Positions 11,030 through 29,171 of a DNA stretch of 64,000 nt are shown one piece after another. The DNA lies in contig JAKZAN010000040.1 of the NCBI GenBank assembly GCA_023053545.1, positions 22,768-86,767 of the forward strand, written 5' to 3'. The translations under genes were made by a program, and so were the position numbers. The DNA comes from Lepidurus packardi (lineage: Eukaryota; Arthropoda; Branchiopoda; Notostraca; Triopsidae). The notes beneath the pieces were generated by a model. It saw only the letters and a program-made list of their open reading frames with translations. It had not been told where the DNA came from and did no database searches. The first letter of the stretch is position 1. Each line of letters begins with the position of its first letter.

Positions 11030-13523
11030 ATGAGGTTGATTATAAGATGCTTAGATGAGCAAATTATTCATAGATTTCTTAATCGCAGTTTTGCTGGAGA
11101 CGATGACCCAACATCGGGATCGCGGAAAGCTTCACACAACAGTAGGAAGCTTGGATCATCCCGTAAAAGACGGGTAGAAGAAGTCGTAGTATCAAGCCGA
11201 AGCAGGTAAATTACATAAGGAAGCTTTAAACTGCTCAACTCAATACACGCTTGGATGTAGAGACGCATCTTATGAGGATCGCAAGAAAAGGTACGAGGAC
11301 CGCGAAGTATACATTGATGAAAGACAATCTGCGAAAGAACGTGAGCAGAAATATTATAGATCAGATCGCGAAAGCAAAAAAAAAGCAGCAAAGTATGCTT
11401 CCGAAGCAGAGGCCGACAATGTCAGATCCCCACAAAGCGACTCCCGGGACTTAAGAAAAGCAAAAGAATCAAGCAAGTCTGCAGAGCTGTTAAATGCAAC
11501 TCGCTGATTTTCAGCGGTTTCTTACAACGTCTATTTTAGGATCGAAAGGAAGAACTGTTGTTATTCAAAGCGAAGAGGAAGAAGAGCCAGATAGCACGGA
11601 GAATGAAGAAGCCTCCACAGAGGGTATACGTTCAATTGAGATAAAAGTTTCCTAATTTCCAGTTATTAGAATCGGACAGTGACACGGAAGGTAGTAGCGC
11701 AGCTTCATCCCCTGCCAAAGGTAAACTACACTATTGTGTATAGGACGCTTGTTATTCTTTTGTTTATATCATAGAAAGAACTACCTCCAGAAAGAAACGA
11801 AATCATTCAGAATCCTCGATCACGGGACTAGAACAACTTGAAGCAGAAAAGACGGAACTAACTGCGGAAATGTCCAAACTAACAGAGCAGCCGAGTTATT
11901 TAGACGAATCGCTTCCTTTATCTGTAGAAGAGCTCAAAGAAGTTCTGCCGCCTTACCTGCCCGGCATAATGGGTTGTCGCAGTGTAGAAGAGTTCCTGTG
12001 CCTCAATAAGTACGCAGTCCATCGTAGTCATCTAACTTGGACTATAACCTGTAACTTAGGATAGAAGAAGGTACCTACGGGGTGGTCTACAGGGCCAAAG
12101 ATAAACGAACCGACGAAGTTGTTGCACTCAAACGCTTGAAAATGGAAAGGGAAAAGGAAGGATTCCCTATCACGTCTTTACGGGAGATTTCAACACTCCT
12201 AAAGGTAATTTTTATCTTGATTGGAAGCTTTTCTTGCGAGCCATGTTCTTGTGGAAACAAATAAAAATCAATCCCTTATTTCTTGACTTTTCTTAGGCTC
12301 AGCATCCCAATATCGTGACAGTGAGAGAGATTGTCGTGGGCAGTAATATGGACAAAATTTTCCTGGTTATGGATTATGTCGAGCACGATCTTAAATCCCT
12401 TATGGAAACAATGAGGCAAAAGAAACAAGTGTTTATACCTGGTACAGGCTTTTGCTAGATGTTTTATGAATGGATGAGATTTAGTCTTTGTTTTATTATC
12501 AATAGGTGAAATTAAGTGTCTTTTAATGCAGCTGCTCAGAGCTGTGGCCCATCTCCATGATAATTGGATTTTGCATCGGGACTTAAAAACATCCAATTTG
12601 TTGTTAAGTCACCGAGGAATCCTTAAAGTGGGCGATTTTGGTTTAGCTCGAGAATATGGTTCTCCCCTGAAACCCTATACGTCAGTGGTTGTTACCCTTT
12701 GGTATAGAGCTCCAGAACTATTACTCGGCATTAAGGTAAACATTTATGCCTTACCATATAATCATTTTTTTAAGTTTAACACCATTTTTTAAGGAATATT
12801 CTACTCCAATTGATGTGTGGTCAGTGGGATGTATTTTTGGCGAATTGCTTTTAATGGAAGCTATGTTTCCGGGCAAATCAGAAGTAGATCAGCTCAACAA
12901 AATCTTTAAAGTAAATGTGGTTTTAGTTTGTAATAAGACTACGACATAGTCGTGTTGTATAGGACTTGGGGACGCCAAGTACCGCAGCTTGGCCAGGCTA
13001 TGATCAGCTGCCTTTGGTACAGAAAATGACCTTCGCTAATTACCCTGTAAATCATCTACGGAAACGATTTGGCGCCATGTTCGGTAATGTTGGACTTGAC
13101 TTGATGAACAGGTAGGTTTTGCGTCATTCGCTTTTAGAAAGGGATCTGATAAATCTGGGATGTTTTTTTAAGGTTCTTAACTTACGATCCTACGAAACGC
13201 ATTTCTGCGGAAGACGCTTTACGGCACAATTACTTTGAAGAAAGTCCTTTACCCATTGATCCGAGCATGTTTCCTACATGGCCAGCCAAAAGTGAAATGA
13301 CCGGGGCTGCCAAAAAGGCTTTGGCTTCCCCCAAACCACCTTCGGGCGGCAGGGAATACAAACAGCTGGTAAGTCTCGAAATTCTTCCTTTTCAACATAA
13401 TGTTGTAATCGGTTTTCTGAGTAGGGAGAAACAGATGATGATATTGTAAAAATGGGTTTCCATATGGGTGGCGAATTGAGGAAAAGTAATTTGGCGGCAG
13501 GAGGTTTCAGCTTGAAATTTTGA
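11030..13523 (+). CDS. CDK11: Cyclin-dependent kinase 11 (PITSLRE kinase)
   Basis: Likely coding exons: about 11030-11205, 11261-11476, 11553-11623, 11670-11720, 11775-12009, 12060-12204, 12297-12441, 12506-12735, 12794-12910, 12963-13111, 13173-13368, 13425-13523; all phases agree (about 609 aa). The N-terminus is Arg/Ser/Lys-rich, then acidic (SEEEEEPDS). The kinase domain starts at [14 protein letters not shown]. It has the FPITSLRE signature that names the family, the catalytic [15 protein letters not shown], and [14 protein letters not shown]. The tail [17 protein letters not shown] and final GFSLKF match CDK11. In animals it binds cyclin L and acts in splicing and transcription. The start is uncertain: ATG 11030 and 10949 are both in frame, and a possible acceptor at 11088 would move the start to an earlier exon. 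The 11476/11553 junction was chosen by phase. Confidence 0.93.
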
Positions 13524-13757
13524 AGTTACGTGCACTCGCTTCTAATACATGTCTTCTGTTGTATTTTTAATAATATCAAGAACCATGCAGCCGTGATTTT
13601 TTTAGATTAAGATATTTTTGGGAAATAAACAACAAACGATAAAGCACTTATCACAGCATATAGCCAAAAGTTTTGTCTAGTGTATAAGGAAGAGCAGAAA
13701 TAAAAAACCACTGCATGAACCGGGTTTTGTTGAGATACTTAACTTGAGATTTTTTAT
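13524..13757. other. Convergent 3' spacer between CDK11 and TMEM198
   Basis: A short spacer between two convergent genes. A plus-strand AATAAA near 13699 could end CDK11. The TMEM198 signal lies at 13753-13758 on the other strand. The predicted cleavage zones abut or overlap. Confidence 0.5.
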
Positions 13758-13758
13758 T
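13753..13758 (-). promoter_or_regulatory. Poly(A) signal AATAAA at TMEM198 stop
   Basis: The minus strand reads TGTAAATAAAAA; the TAA stop (13760-13758) shares its last A with AATAAA. Confidence 0.55.
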
Positions 13759-14995
13759 TACATCCGACGGATGGAGAAAAGATCAAAATTGGGAATGACG
13801 TCTGGGCGAGATCCTGGGAGAAGTGTAGTGTTAGTGGAGTCTGTATCCACGGTTATGATGCGAGTTGGAAGGACTTTTTTCATTGCTTGGACGTATCGCT
13901 GATGAAATGGGGGGAAAGTAACTAAGTACTAGAGTTGGAAATTTACAAATTTAGTACCTGACTAACAACATCTCCATGACGTGTGCGAACTTGGTACACA
14001 TAACGGTGCTTTGGCGGTTGAGCTAAGGAGCGGACGTGTCGCTTCCGATAGCCATATTGGTAACCTACGGCGTTTTTGTTAATTCATTACTTTCAAAGGA
14101 TTTCGGGCTTGATGTTTAAGTTGCTTACGCATGCTGTTTGGGTAATAGTCTTTGCCGGTTATACAAGCTTGACATAATATCCCAACGATGACCATTCCAG
14201 GCCAAACAGCGAGGATTAGCCAGGAAAACCAACACGGCTCTTTCTCTTCCACCTTTCTTAAGCGGCTCCACAACCATATGACCATGTGGAATCTTTCAGC
14301 GTAGTAGTCCAGGGCAATGGCCAGCATTGCACCCCCATACATGGCTGTTCCGAAGATGGACAGTGATTTTTGAAAGCAGAGAGTGAGGACCGCTCCCGAG
14401 AGACCACAGCAGAGTAGGATTCCTACCGAAGATAACGAACTTTCGGCTAAAGAGTACATACTGGTCACAGCGCTGATGGAGAAACCTGGACGAAAGAAGG
14501 TATTGTTTACTTTCGCGGTTGATAAGATAAGAATTGGATTACCGATTAGTAAGCCGGTGTGAAAACCGGTGACAAACAAACCGACGTGGTACACCAACAT
14601 GGTGATGACTCCGAACAGAAAACCTGCCACCATTGCAGCTCCCATATTTCCCGCGTCAGTGAGCAGGTCTTCTTCCAAACAGACTAAGTAAACCAGGGTG
14701 GCTGCAAACGTAAACCCGGTCAAAAATGTCGCTGCTTTGAAACACCGATATCCTACGATATTTAAGAAGTGGAATAGGGTGCCAGTATTAAGCGAAAGAA
14801 ATTTAAATTGTTGTTACCAAAGAGACTGTAGATAACACCGAACATAATGGCCATTGCACAAACAGTTGAAATGTAGACATTATATTCTCCGTTTAAGTAC
14901 TGACAGTGAGCAAACTGGGGTTTTTCGGTTGTATCAGCGGAGTCATATCTAAAAGAAGCGGACGTGTTGAACCAGTGACGGACTAGACCTTCCAT
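13758..14995 (-). CDS. TMEM198: Transmembrane protein 198
   Basis: Exons 14995-14818, 14752-14129, 14064-13958 and 13898-13758 join in phase into 349 residues, close to vertebrate TMEM198 (about 360). Family signatures are IYSLFGYRCFKA across the first junction, then FLTGF, about seven hydrophobic spans, CWFSWLILAVWPG near the end of the membrane core, and a basic cytoplasmic tail. The donor at 14128-14127 (GTAAGC) was chosen over a later one because only it keeps the tail open. Vertebrate TMEM198 is a multi-pass membrane protein reported to scaffold casein kinase phosphorylation of LRP6 in Wnt signalling; that role is inferred here. Spans were judged by eye. Confidence 0.88.
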
Positions 14996-15764
14996 TTTGC
15001 TATAATTCTTTGCACTTCAATGGACAGATTTAGAAGAATGGCGATCCAACAAAGAGTCGTTTAAAGTATAGTGTTTGTCATCTTAAACCCAGATCTATCT
15101 TTTCAGTCACAAATTAACACAACATCCTCGGTTCGCCCGATCTTGCTTAACAAGCGCTACTTTTTATTACATTCCCCAAATGCTATATGTTAAACTTGAT
15201 TCTGCGACTTGATTTTGTTCTATAGTTTCGCTTTGGTATATGAATGGTATATGACGAATGTGCTAACACGGTTTGACAGTGTCCAGTTCAGAACCAAAAG
15301 CTGAACCCAAAAGAACGCAAAATTTGTTAAAGTGCTAAATACCAAGTTTTAAAATAAATCTTGACAACGCTATAATCACCGGAAACTTGTGAACCATGTT
15401 ATCATCCGTATTGATCGACGGAAGCCCTGTGTGTATACGTCAATTGCGAAAGCGCATGCTTTAGGGAAGACGTCGCGGCTGCGGTCTAAAAACCACATTC
15501 GTGCTTTTGTGCATGTATGCGCTGGGAATAAAAGTGGACTAATGAGGAAAAATAAGCATAAGCTTGCGAAACCTTACTTTTAGCGTGGCGAGAGGTATTT
15601 GCTCTATAAGGCTTGCGAAAATTAGACGAAAAGCTCTTAACGTTACGTCATTGACTGTATTTAGCAAGTAAATAGAACATGTGGTGGATAAAAGCTACAC
15701 GCTTGGAGATTTAAAAGTCAGGCTTGGGCTAGGAGTTGAAAGACCACATTAGCATCGCATCAAT
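14996..15764. other. Spacer, TMEM198 promoter side and insulin-like peptide 3' side
   Basis: About 770 bp with no convincing coding exon. A 64-codon frame at 15389-15583 (plus) has no recognisable motif. Confidence 0.5.
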
Positions 15765-16345
15765 TTAACTAGCACAATACGCTTGCATTTGCCTCACACT
15801 GCAGCTTCGTAGGCAACATTCGTCAACCAAACCTCGTTTCATCCGGTTCCAGTTCATGATATCCTTCGATGGATCATCGCTATTACCCTGTACTTCGACT
15901 TCTAGACGAGAAACGAGGAAGATTAAGCCATTTGCGCTTTGCTGTAATTAAGAGCATTACCACTGTATGAACGTTTGCCGTTGAACTTCCCAAAACAAAC
16001 CGCTCGGACAGTATCAGCCAGTCGAGAACCGCACAACCGGCTTTGCCTTTTCTGCGAAAGGGGGATGAACACATTCGGGGTAGAGTCGTCAGACGAGTAG
16101 GCTTCCGCAGGGATGCTGTTGACCGAATCCGCTTCGTGCGTGTTGGGATATAGATGCTGCAGATTGAGCCACGTCCAGAAGTCTCTCCCCTGATTGTTTA
16201 ACCTTAAGGGAGGCGTAATATTTAATGCATCTTCGGAAATTCCGTAAAGCGCCATGGAGTTCACTTCGGTTGCATACAACAGAGTACCGAGAAACCCTAT
16301 TAGTAATAGGGGAGTGGGTATCGACTTGGTAATAGTAGGAGTCAT
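15765..16345 (-). CDS. Insulin-like peptide precursor
   Basis: Exons 16345-15961 and 15901-15765 join (phase 1, 59-bp GT-AG intron) into a 173-residue precursor. It starts with a hydrophobic signal peptide (TPLLLIGFLGTLLYA). An acidic spacer of about 70 residues ends in a QKR cleavage site. The B chain follows, RLCGSRLADTVRAVCFGKF, with Cys spacing C-x11-C; then NGKR, a short C peptide, and MKR before the A chain. The A chain GLVDECCLRSCSVRQMQAYC has the exact insulin pattern CC-x3-C-x8-C. Both chains are visible only after removing the intron. The A chain is closest in feel to arthropod insulin-like peptides. It is likely a secreted ligand of an insulin receptor. The unusual part is the long spacer before the B chain. 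An upstream 5' UTR intron is suggested (donor near 16450, acceptor near 16376). Confidence 0.92.
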
Positions 16346-16546
16346 CTAAATATCAAGCGAGAAACGAGAACAAACCTGTAAGTTCATTATGCACTCAAGA
16401 CTTGCAAGAGGGAAGAAAAGGTAAAAGGAATATTGCTACCACCTACTTACTTTTCTCACCGGGGTCGAAGTAGCACTACTAGTAGGGTTCACGACGGGTT
16501 GTGAGCAGTCTTAGTACCGACTAAAGCTTCCAAAGAAATAATGGTC

Positions 16547-16556
16547 CTATATATAC
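16547..16556 (-). promoter_or_regulatory. TATA-box candidate for the insulin-like peptide gene
   Basis: The minus strand reads GTATATATAGGACC. A start about 30 bp downstream (near 16515) fits a 5' UTR exon ending at the GTAAGT donor at 16450 and resuming after the acceptor near 16376, just above the start codon. Confidence 0.45.
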
Positions 16557-17418
16557 GCTGCCAAGGGTCCATACAGTACACTCTTCACCGCGGAGAATCT
16601 CCGGTAGTTATATTCACACTTGCTCCGAGATCTACTTGGTCGAGCACGTGAACAGAAGATGTTTTTGTTAAGCAGGCGATGCTTGTTTTATGCAAGTTTA
16701 ATAAACTAGACAACAGTTTATAACGCAGCTGCTTTAATCATGCAGTTTACTTCACTACCCATTAATATCAACGGGGTAAAAGACGTGCCATTGGGGGAGG
16801 AGTTCACCCCACCCGAAGTAATGGCATAGAAATGCTCCCATAGTGTGGCAACGCACTACCTGGTAGAGTATTTCTTCCGGACCAATGTGTTCTAGATATT
16901 GCGTTACTTAGGTCATGGCAAGAAAAGTGTTGTAATGAAAGTGGCGACATAGCGTCTCGCTATACTCTAGAAACTATGAAACCGTATTGTAATGCGAGGT
17001 AACACGATGTTTTCGATAACACGATACAGCAACCATTGTTGTCAGAGACAAGAATTTTTCTCGGTAAAGGGGGATTATTCTTGTGAGCAGAGTGAGCAAG
17101 ACACATCAATAACGCTGTTTTTATGCGAAAACTGTCAGGTGATCTTAATACAACCAGTGAACGGAGGTGTAAACAGATTTCACGCTTCAACTCTCGAAGT
17201 GATTTCATAAGAATAGTCGAGAAAAGACACATAGTTGCACTTAAAGAATTTTGCGTAAGAGGGATCTAAGCAGTTAACCTCACATTTTGATAACGGTTGA
17301 CGAATCTATTGAGTAGCTTGAAACAAATGGTTCAAGAATAACAATGCGCGGTTGATAGGTTATTATAATGGTTGTATGCCAAAACTTCCTCTTTCCAGTA
17401 ACAAAAATGTTAGCTTGG
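16557..17418. other. Spacer between insulin-like peptide promoter and TOP3B 3' end
   Basis: About 860 bp without a recognisable exon. Frames on both strands near 16960-17232 have no family motif. Confidence 0.5.
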
Positions 17419-20400
17419 TTACACAAAATACGCAGCAAGCTGAGACATCTTGTCTTTGGGCTTCTTTCTGCCCCGGCGCCCGCCGCCTCTACCTCTACCC
17501 ATTGGCCTTCTAAATTGTCGACGAGTAAAGGTTGCGTATCCTTTCTCAGCCACGTGAGACAGATCGGAATCGCAGAATATGCACCCCGTAAACTGAGTTT
17601 TCCCGTCAGCCAACTTGCCATTTTCCTGCTTACGAAATCCATTCATAGAAAATTCTATGTAGTAAATTATTGCTTGGTAAATACCGGCTTTGTTTCTATG
17701 CGAAGTAATCGGGCGTCACATTCTTCACAACAATCTTCCGTTACCAAGATTTTCTGGGCATCGATAGTTAGATTGACAGTGACTTCGCATCTGGGGAAAA
17801 AGAATGTCTATCATTGTATACATGACACACCTGTTTATTAGCAGTACTTGTTGCAGACCAATTTCCATTTCGGAAATGACGTCTGATCCAAGTACAAGGT
17901 TCCTTTGGGGCATTCTCCACATGACGCCACCCCGTTTTTGCTTAATCCGTGTGGGCACGTCGGATGGGTGCAGGCGTTGCAAGGGGTTGATTTCTCCATA
18001 TCCCTAATCAAACGTAAGCAAGGGCACTCTTAATTAACGAACCATTCAAGTCTTTGTACAAGCATACCTGAAAGGAGGGGCGTTATAGCAACAAGGGCAA
18101 AACACAAAGCTCTTCCCTCGTGTCCCACTTGTCCACACTAACAGCTCGAATTCGTCTAACGGACATTTTAACTCGTTGTAGAGCTTGAAATTCCCATTCT
18201 GGGGCAAAGCATACGTTTCATCACAGTGCGAACAATGCAAGCGAGCTGGTCTGGCTGCTACGAGCTTTAAATAACGTCGACATTTTCCACATCTTTTTTT
18301 AAATAAATGAAAAAAAGAGTTTCATAAACACCAGGTAAGCGTCTCCCGGTACGAGGCAAAATACCTTGAAAAGTTCCTTCCGCTGTCAGTCAGGGATGAG
18401 AAAGTATCCTCGAACAAGTTGTCCATTTGGGAAATGTTCTTCTCAAAATAAACAAATTTAAGCCGAAATATTCCCAAAGTGTGGGTGAGCAGATCTTGGA
18501 AATTTGCCTTTCCTTTAGCAATCAAATTGAGTTGCTTCTCTACTTCCGAGCGCATGGTGGGCAATACGAGCTGGGGATCGATCTAAGAACGACAAAAGAA
18601 CAGTCAGACAAACAGGAATCGGAAAAGATTCTCACACCTTGTGATAGCCGTGGACTAAAGCGATGCCTAAAGCAGTAGGAACAAGGCGTCTTCCACTAAC
18701 AACCTGAACGTAGTTACGCTGACTTATGTTATTTATATGGACCGGAATAGAAGCGTCGGTGCCGATGCCATGTTTTTCCATCAGTGTAATCAATTCAGCT
18801 TCGGTCAAATAATCAGGCGGGCTTGTTTGTCGTTGAGCTACCCTTACCTAATTGAGCAGCATTTTAGTCATGCTGCCGCGACACTCTCCTTGTGATAGAT
18901 TAAAAAGATTTGATTTGTATACTTGTTCCACCGACACAAGCTGCTGAGATTTCAGATCTGGTACCAAATCGTCCTGTTTACCCCAACCGGGATTAATCAG
19001 CGCTATAAAACCAGGCGTAACCACCCTTTTACCAGAAACCTGGAAATATTCGGTTCCCACCAGAAACTCCACCTCGGTACTCAAGTAAACACAATCTGCC
19101 GACACCTGAAATGAAAAATGAAAAATAAATATTAGGTCATGGTCTATTCAAAGTTTACAAAGTACCAACCGTAGCTAAGAAATGTCGAACAATATAGTCG
19201 TAAATTCTCCACGAGTCAGAATCGAGTTCTCTATTCGTGGCTAATTTCAGGGGAGTAATTGGGGGATGGTCTCCAACGTCTTGTCCAGAACGAGGCTTCT
19301 TGAACCCTTGCTGCAGTAACATCTGAACATGTTCCCTTACTTCTATATTGCCTTGTTGTTCAATAATGACTTCCCTAATAAAATGAGGAATTTATATTAA
19401 AAACATACCGTAAGGGAAAATACAATTAATGTTACCTGAAGTCAAACAGATCGGGATACTGAGTAGTTTCTGTTCGAGGGTACGAGATATAACCTTGTGT
19501 GTATAAACGTTCGGCAATTTGCATAGCATGATGCGGACTCATATTGAGATTGGAACTGGCCACTCGCATCAGTTCAACCGTATTGAGGGCTGCAGGCTTT
19601 TGCTTTTGCTTTTCTTTCTTGGAAACGCTAGTTACCCTGTTGAAAATCGAAAGTATTTTTTCAGCTTTTGGAACCTAACGGGTATACCTGGCTTGTTTGC
19701 AATTCTGAATGGTGGAATAGAAGGCTGTTGCAACTTCCTGTTCAAAAACCCGCTCTCGACGCCAATTTAGAGCGAGTGAGTGGTTGTCGACCATAACGGT
19801 ACACTTGCGAAACAGCATTAAAGAGGTACAGACAGCGCTGTGATGTGAAGTTTTACCTGGAGGGTCCAAAACTGCTCTGGCTTGAAAGTTTGGATTATAT
19901 CATGGCGACGAACGCAAAAACCAAGTGTTGGAGTCTGGCAGGGACCGTAGGATATCAGATTGGAGTCTATATCTCCGTATTTTCCCTAAATAAATACGTT
20001 ATTAATTTAGATTGTTATTTTCCCCTTGCGTGCGATAATACTTGAAAAAACTTGGTCTGAAAGCGTGTAAACGCACAGCCAATTCTTAAATCTAGCTCTT
20101 GACGAGCATCCACGCTCAAAGACTCGTTTAAGTCGGGAGCAACGAGGTTTCTCATGGCTTCTTTGATAGCCTGATCCGCCACAGAGGAAAATTTGGCTCT
20201 GAATACATTCTGGTTAAGGTAAAACAAAAGTCACACCTTAGCACTGCTTATAATTTCGTGTTTTTACCCGCAAATTGGTTTCCGAGACATCCATAACTGG
20301 CTTAACAGCCTCTATAACTTCAAAACAGATGTTTTCTCCTTCCTTGTCGCAATCTAGCCAGAGAACAAGGTAATTACAGCCCTTCGCTTCATGAGCAAGG

Positions 20401-20827
20401 AAACTAGGCATCCGAAGCTTCGGTGTCGCTTCCTTTTTAACAGCTCTGCATCCAAATAATTCCACCTTTCAATGAGATAGAAAAATAAGTAATGTTCTTC
20501 TCGAGAAAATTTTCTGAAAGTCAGACCGGGTCAACCGTATTCCAATTGTTGTATTTCTCAGTGAAGTCCAAAGACATTACATGTCCACATACTGATGTCA
20601 TCCGGAAAAATGACGACTCGCCTTTGAAGGTTCCCGACCATTCGTAAATCGAGCATGAGCCATTAAAGCCTTTACATCAGCAAATTTAAAAGAACTACTC
20701 TGGGGAACGGCATCTATTTTTGATTGCTAGGTTTACCTTTCCTATGTTTGTAGTTCTTCCCGCTCAAAATCTTCGAAATGGTTTCTGCAAGCAACGGTTT
20801 TTCTGCTACCATAAGTATTGACTTCAT
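17419..20827 (-). CDS. TOP3B: DNA topoisomerase 3-beta
   Basis: Fifteen exons: 20827-20737, 20669-20527, 20465-20268, 20209-20042, 19985-19857, 19803-19688, 19636-19436, 19374-19170, 19105-18923, 18847-18638, 18582-18365, 18292-18068, 18003-17848, 17790-17685, 17625-17419. They total 851 residues (human 862) in consistent phase. The start [11 protein letters not shown] matches the family. The TOPRIM acidic residues lie in [11 protein letters not shown]. The catalytic tyrosine is in [11 protein letters not shown]. The tail has several Cys-pair zinc motifs ([25 protein letters not shown]), a Gly/Arg-rich RGG-like stretch near 17470-17510, and the conserved end [15 protein letters not shown]3B relaxes DNA and RNA as a type IA topoisomerase and in animals partners with TDRD3. 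The last acceptor (17626-17628) was preferred over one at 17655-17657, which breaks the frame. Confidence 0.95.
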
Positions 20828-21632
20828 TTCTAATCCTGTTAATTACATACTAAATATAATGACACAAATCCTGTTTTCTCTGTTCACTTGTAACAAAATT
20901 CGAAGCCAAACCCAAACAAAGATTTTAAAAGAGGCGTGTCTTAATGTGAAGGTGAAGGAAATGAGGAGGAGCGGACGGATTTCGTCGTTAAATTTAACGC
21001 TCTACTGTCACACAGACAAACAAGTAACATTAAAGTTCAATAATTAAAACGAATTGAAACTAACGTTGTTCAACACAATGTTTTATACGTCTTGCAAAAA
21101 CATGAATTAAACTATTTAAAAAACATATCAGGAAAGGCTGACATACCTTTACAGTACCATAATTTTGACATTGTCTGGGAATGTAAAGTAACTGGGGTAC
21201 AGCACTTCAAGAGGCACCAACTTTAAGTGAAAGCGGTAATATTTAGTATAGAATAATCTTAGACACCTTCATTAGGATAAGAGCCTAGAATCAGTAAGTG
21301 AAGTCTGTTTTGCCGATAAATACTAAAATAATATCCCGAAGTGTTTTGTTAACATAAATGACGGTGAAAGTCCGAAACACCTACTTGAGTAGATGCAATT
21401 TGTCTAAAAAAAAAACATCGCAATGCAGCTCAATACGATACAGAAAAAAATTTAAGCGTCACAATTGTATACCTAGTCTAATAAAATACATAAGACAGTT
21501 TAATTAGCGAAAACATTCGCTGCATGCGGCAACAATAATAGATGAATTTGTTCACTGTTGTAAATAAGCTATCGATTTGCTTGGTCAAAAACGAAAGAAA
21601 TGCATTTTTCCGAAAACACGACTGCTACTCAG
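20828..21632. other. Spacer between TOP3B and CYFIP, no gene seen
   Basis: About 800 bp of AT-rich sequence holding the TOP3B promoter side. No coding exon recognised. Confidence 0.5.
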
Positions 21633-27727
<6,095 letters not shown>

Positions 27728-28933
27728 TCAACTCGCTGGAAAAGCAAGAGCAAGCAACTGACGACAACCCTCGATCTCTTCCTGTAGAAAATAGTTTTAA
27801 ATTTTGCGTACAGCTAATCGGTCATTACCATATTCGACTCGGGGTCTGCATTTTCTATACGACTTTTCAGTACTGTCTCAAGCATTAAGTCAGATCTGCG
27901 GCACTCCAATAAAGCTTGCGGTGTGCAGCCAACCAACGTGACCAGGGCGGAGATCAAGTGCTCGTGCGATGCATCTTGTTTTCTTTGCAGTAAATTCGCA
28001 ATCTGCTCCACTAAACCCTTGCTGCACATGTCATCTATGAATCAAAAGGAGTTAATGAACGATTTTTAAATACACGGTACACTTGACTAAAGAGCTTACT
28101 ACAATAGGTCGCGTTTTCTTGACAAAGAGCTGCTAAGAAAAAGGCTGTTTTATTTCGCATTCGTTCGTTATTGGTCTGCAATAAACGAATGAGGGTTAAT
28201 ATGCCATCACAGAGCCCCAATTCTTGTTGTGCCTCGAGATTATTACGACACAAACCTTTTAAGATAGCAGAAGCAATTAATTTAAAAAAATTCTGTTGCT
28301 AAACTCCTACACGATATAGCGGACACAGCCTTAACACTGGCTGCCTTAGACGAGTCTTCTTCGGCCATTTTTAGTAAAACTGGTAGCAAGTCTACTTGTA
28401 ATACGTGCTTCTGGCAATAAGGATTGTTCTGAGTTAAAGTGGCAATTAATTCAGCGCACTTTTCTCGTACGATGTTGTGTGACGATTCGAGGCAGGGCTT
28501 TAATACAGACAGCCCGCCGATTTTTTGAAAATCTGCAGTAGAAGTTACACAAAGCACTCACAACTAAAATTATATTTTTACCGTTGGCATTATCCGTATA
28601 TTCAACGAAGTTAATTACGGTTTCTAATGCTTCTTCCATTACGCTGGGTTCTTGCTCATCTTGAACCTCACTTTTCGCTGACAAGACCTCGAGAGCCTTC
28701 GTGAGCTTGTCCACTACGCTAACTGACAGGTTCTCTAATGCTTCGGAAAGCCAACGTCGTCTCTGAAAAATAATTATGGAATTATCAAAGAATAGTATAT
28801 ACTACAAACTAAAGAATATTACTTCTTCAGACATGGCAGTTAAATCAGTGGAATGTGTTCTGTCCTCCTTTTCGGTACCCGACAGGGCAAAGCGCAACAA
28901 GGCTTGCATATTCTTAGGATTGTCTCGCTGCAT
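27728..28933 (-). CDS. HSPBP1: Hsp70-binding protein 1 (nucleotide exchange factor)
   Basis: Exons 28933-28823, 28762-28582, 28532-28311, 28255-28100, 28034-27829 and 27781-27728 join in phase into 309 residues (human about 360, yeast Fes1 290). The N-terminus has ALLRFALSG and MSEERRRWLSEAL, as in the family. Four armadillo-like helical repeats follow (INFVEYTDNANGDFQKIGG; AELIATLTQNNPYCQKHVL; KTAFFLAALCQENATYC; HEHLISALVTLVGCTPQ). The end EEIEGCRQLLALAF matches vertebrate HSPBP1. It binds the Hsp70 ATPase lobe and promotes ADP release in the cytosol. The donor at 28310-28309 was chosen by phase over an overlapping one. A 5' UTR acceptor at 28950 and donor near 29010 imply a non-coding first exon starting close to RPL31. 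Confidence 0.92.
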
Positions 28934-29011
28934 TTTTTAAATCTTGTCTGGAACAAATTAAGAATATATTCATATAAGCGAGAAATAACACTGCACTAGA
29001 TTATTGATACC

Positions 29012-29159
29012 TTTTTTTACCGTATTTTTCTTCGACAAGTAAATATTGCTTATCCCTTCGCAGGCGCGTTCCTCTTACAAGTTATTGCGGTGACAATGGG
29101 AGGCGCTACTCGTAGGATTGTTGGCATCAATTTTGTACTTGAGTGGCAACTCCCGCGCA
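29012..29159. promoter_or_regulatory. Putative bidirectional promoter HSPBP1 / RPL31
   Basis: HSPBP1 transcribes leftward from a first exon ending at 29011. RPL31 transcribes rightward from about 29160. Only about 150 bp separate the two, with no other gene between, so one shared promoter is likely. Confidence 0.5.
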
Positions 29160-29171
29160 CTCCTCTTTTCT
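29160..29171 (+). promoter_or_regulatory. 5' TOP-like tract of RPL31
   Basis: The pyrimidine tract CTCCTCTTTTCT starts with C and lies 40-50 bp upstream of a splice donor (29213) in the 5' UTR. Ribosomal protein mRNAs of animals start with such tracts, through which growth signalling controls translation. The transcription start was not measured. Confidence 0.5.

Noticed and set aside
17626-17657. TOP3B last-exon acceptor at 17655-17657
   Set aside because: It makes a 30-bp intron and shifts the frame. The acceptor at 17626-17628 gives a 59-bp intron and keeps phase.
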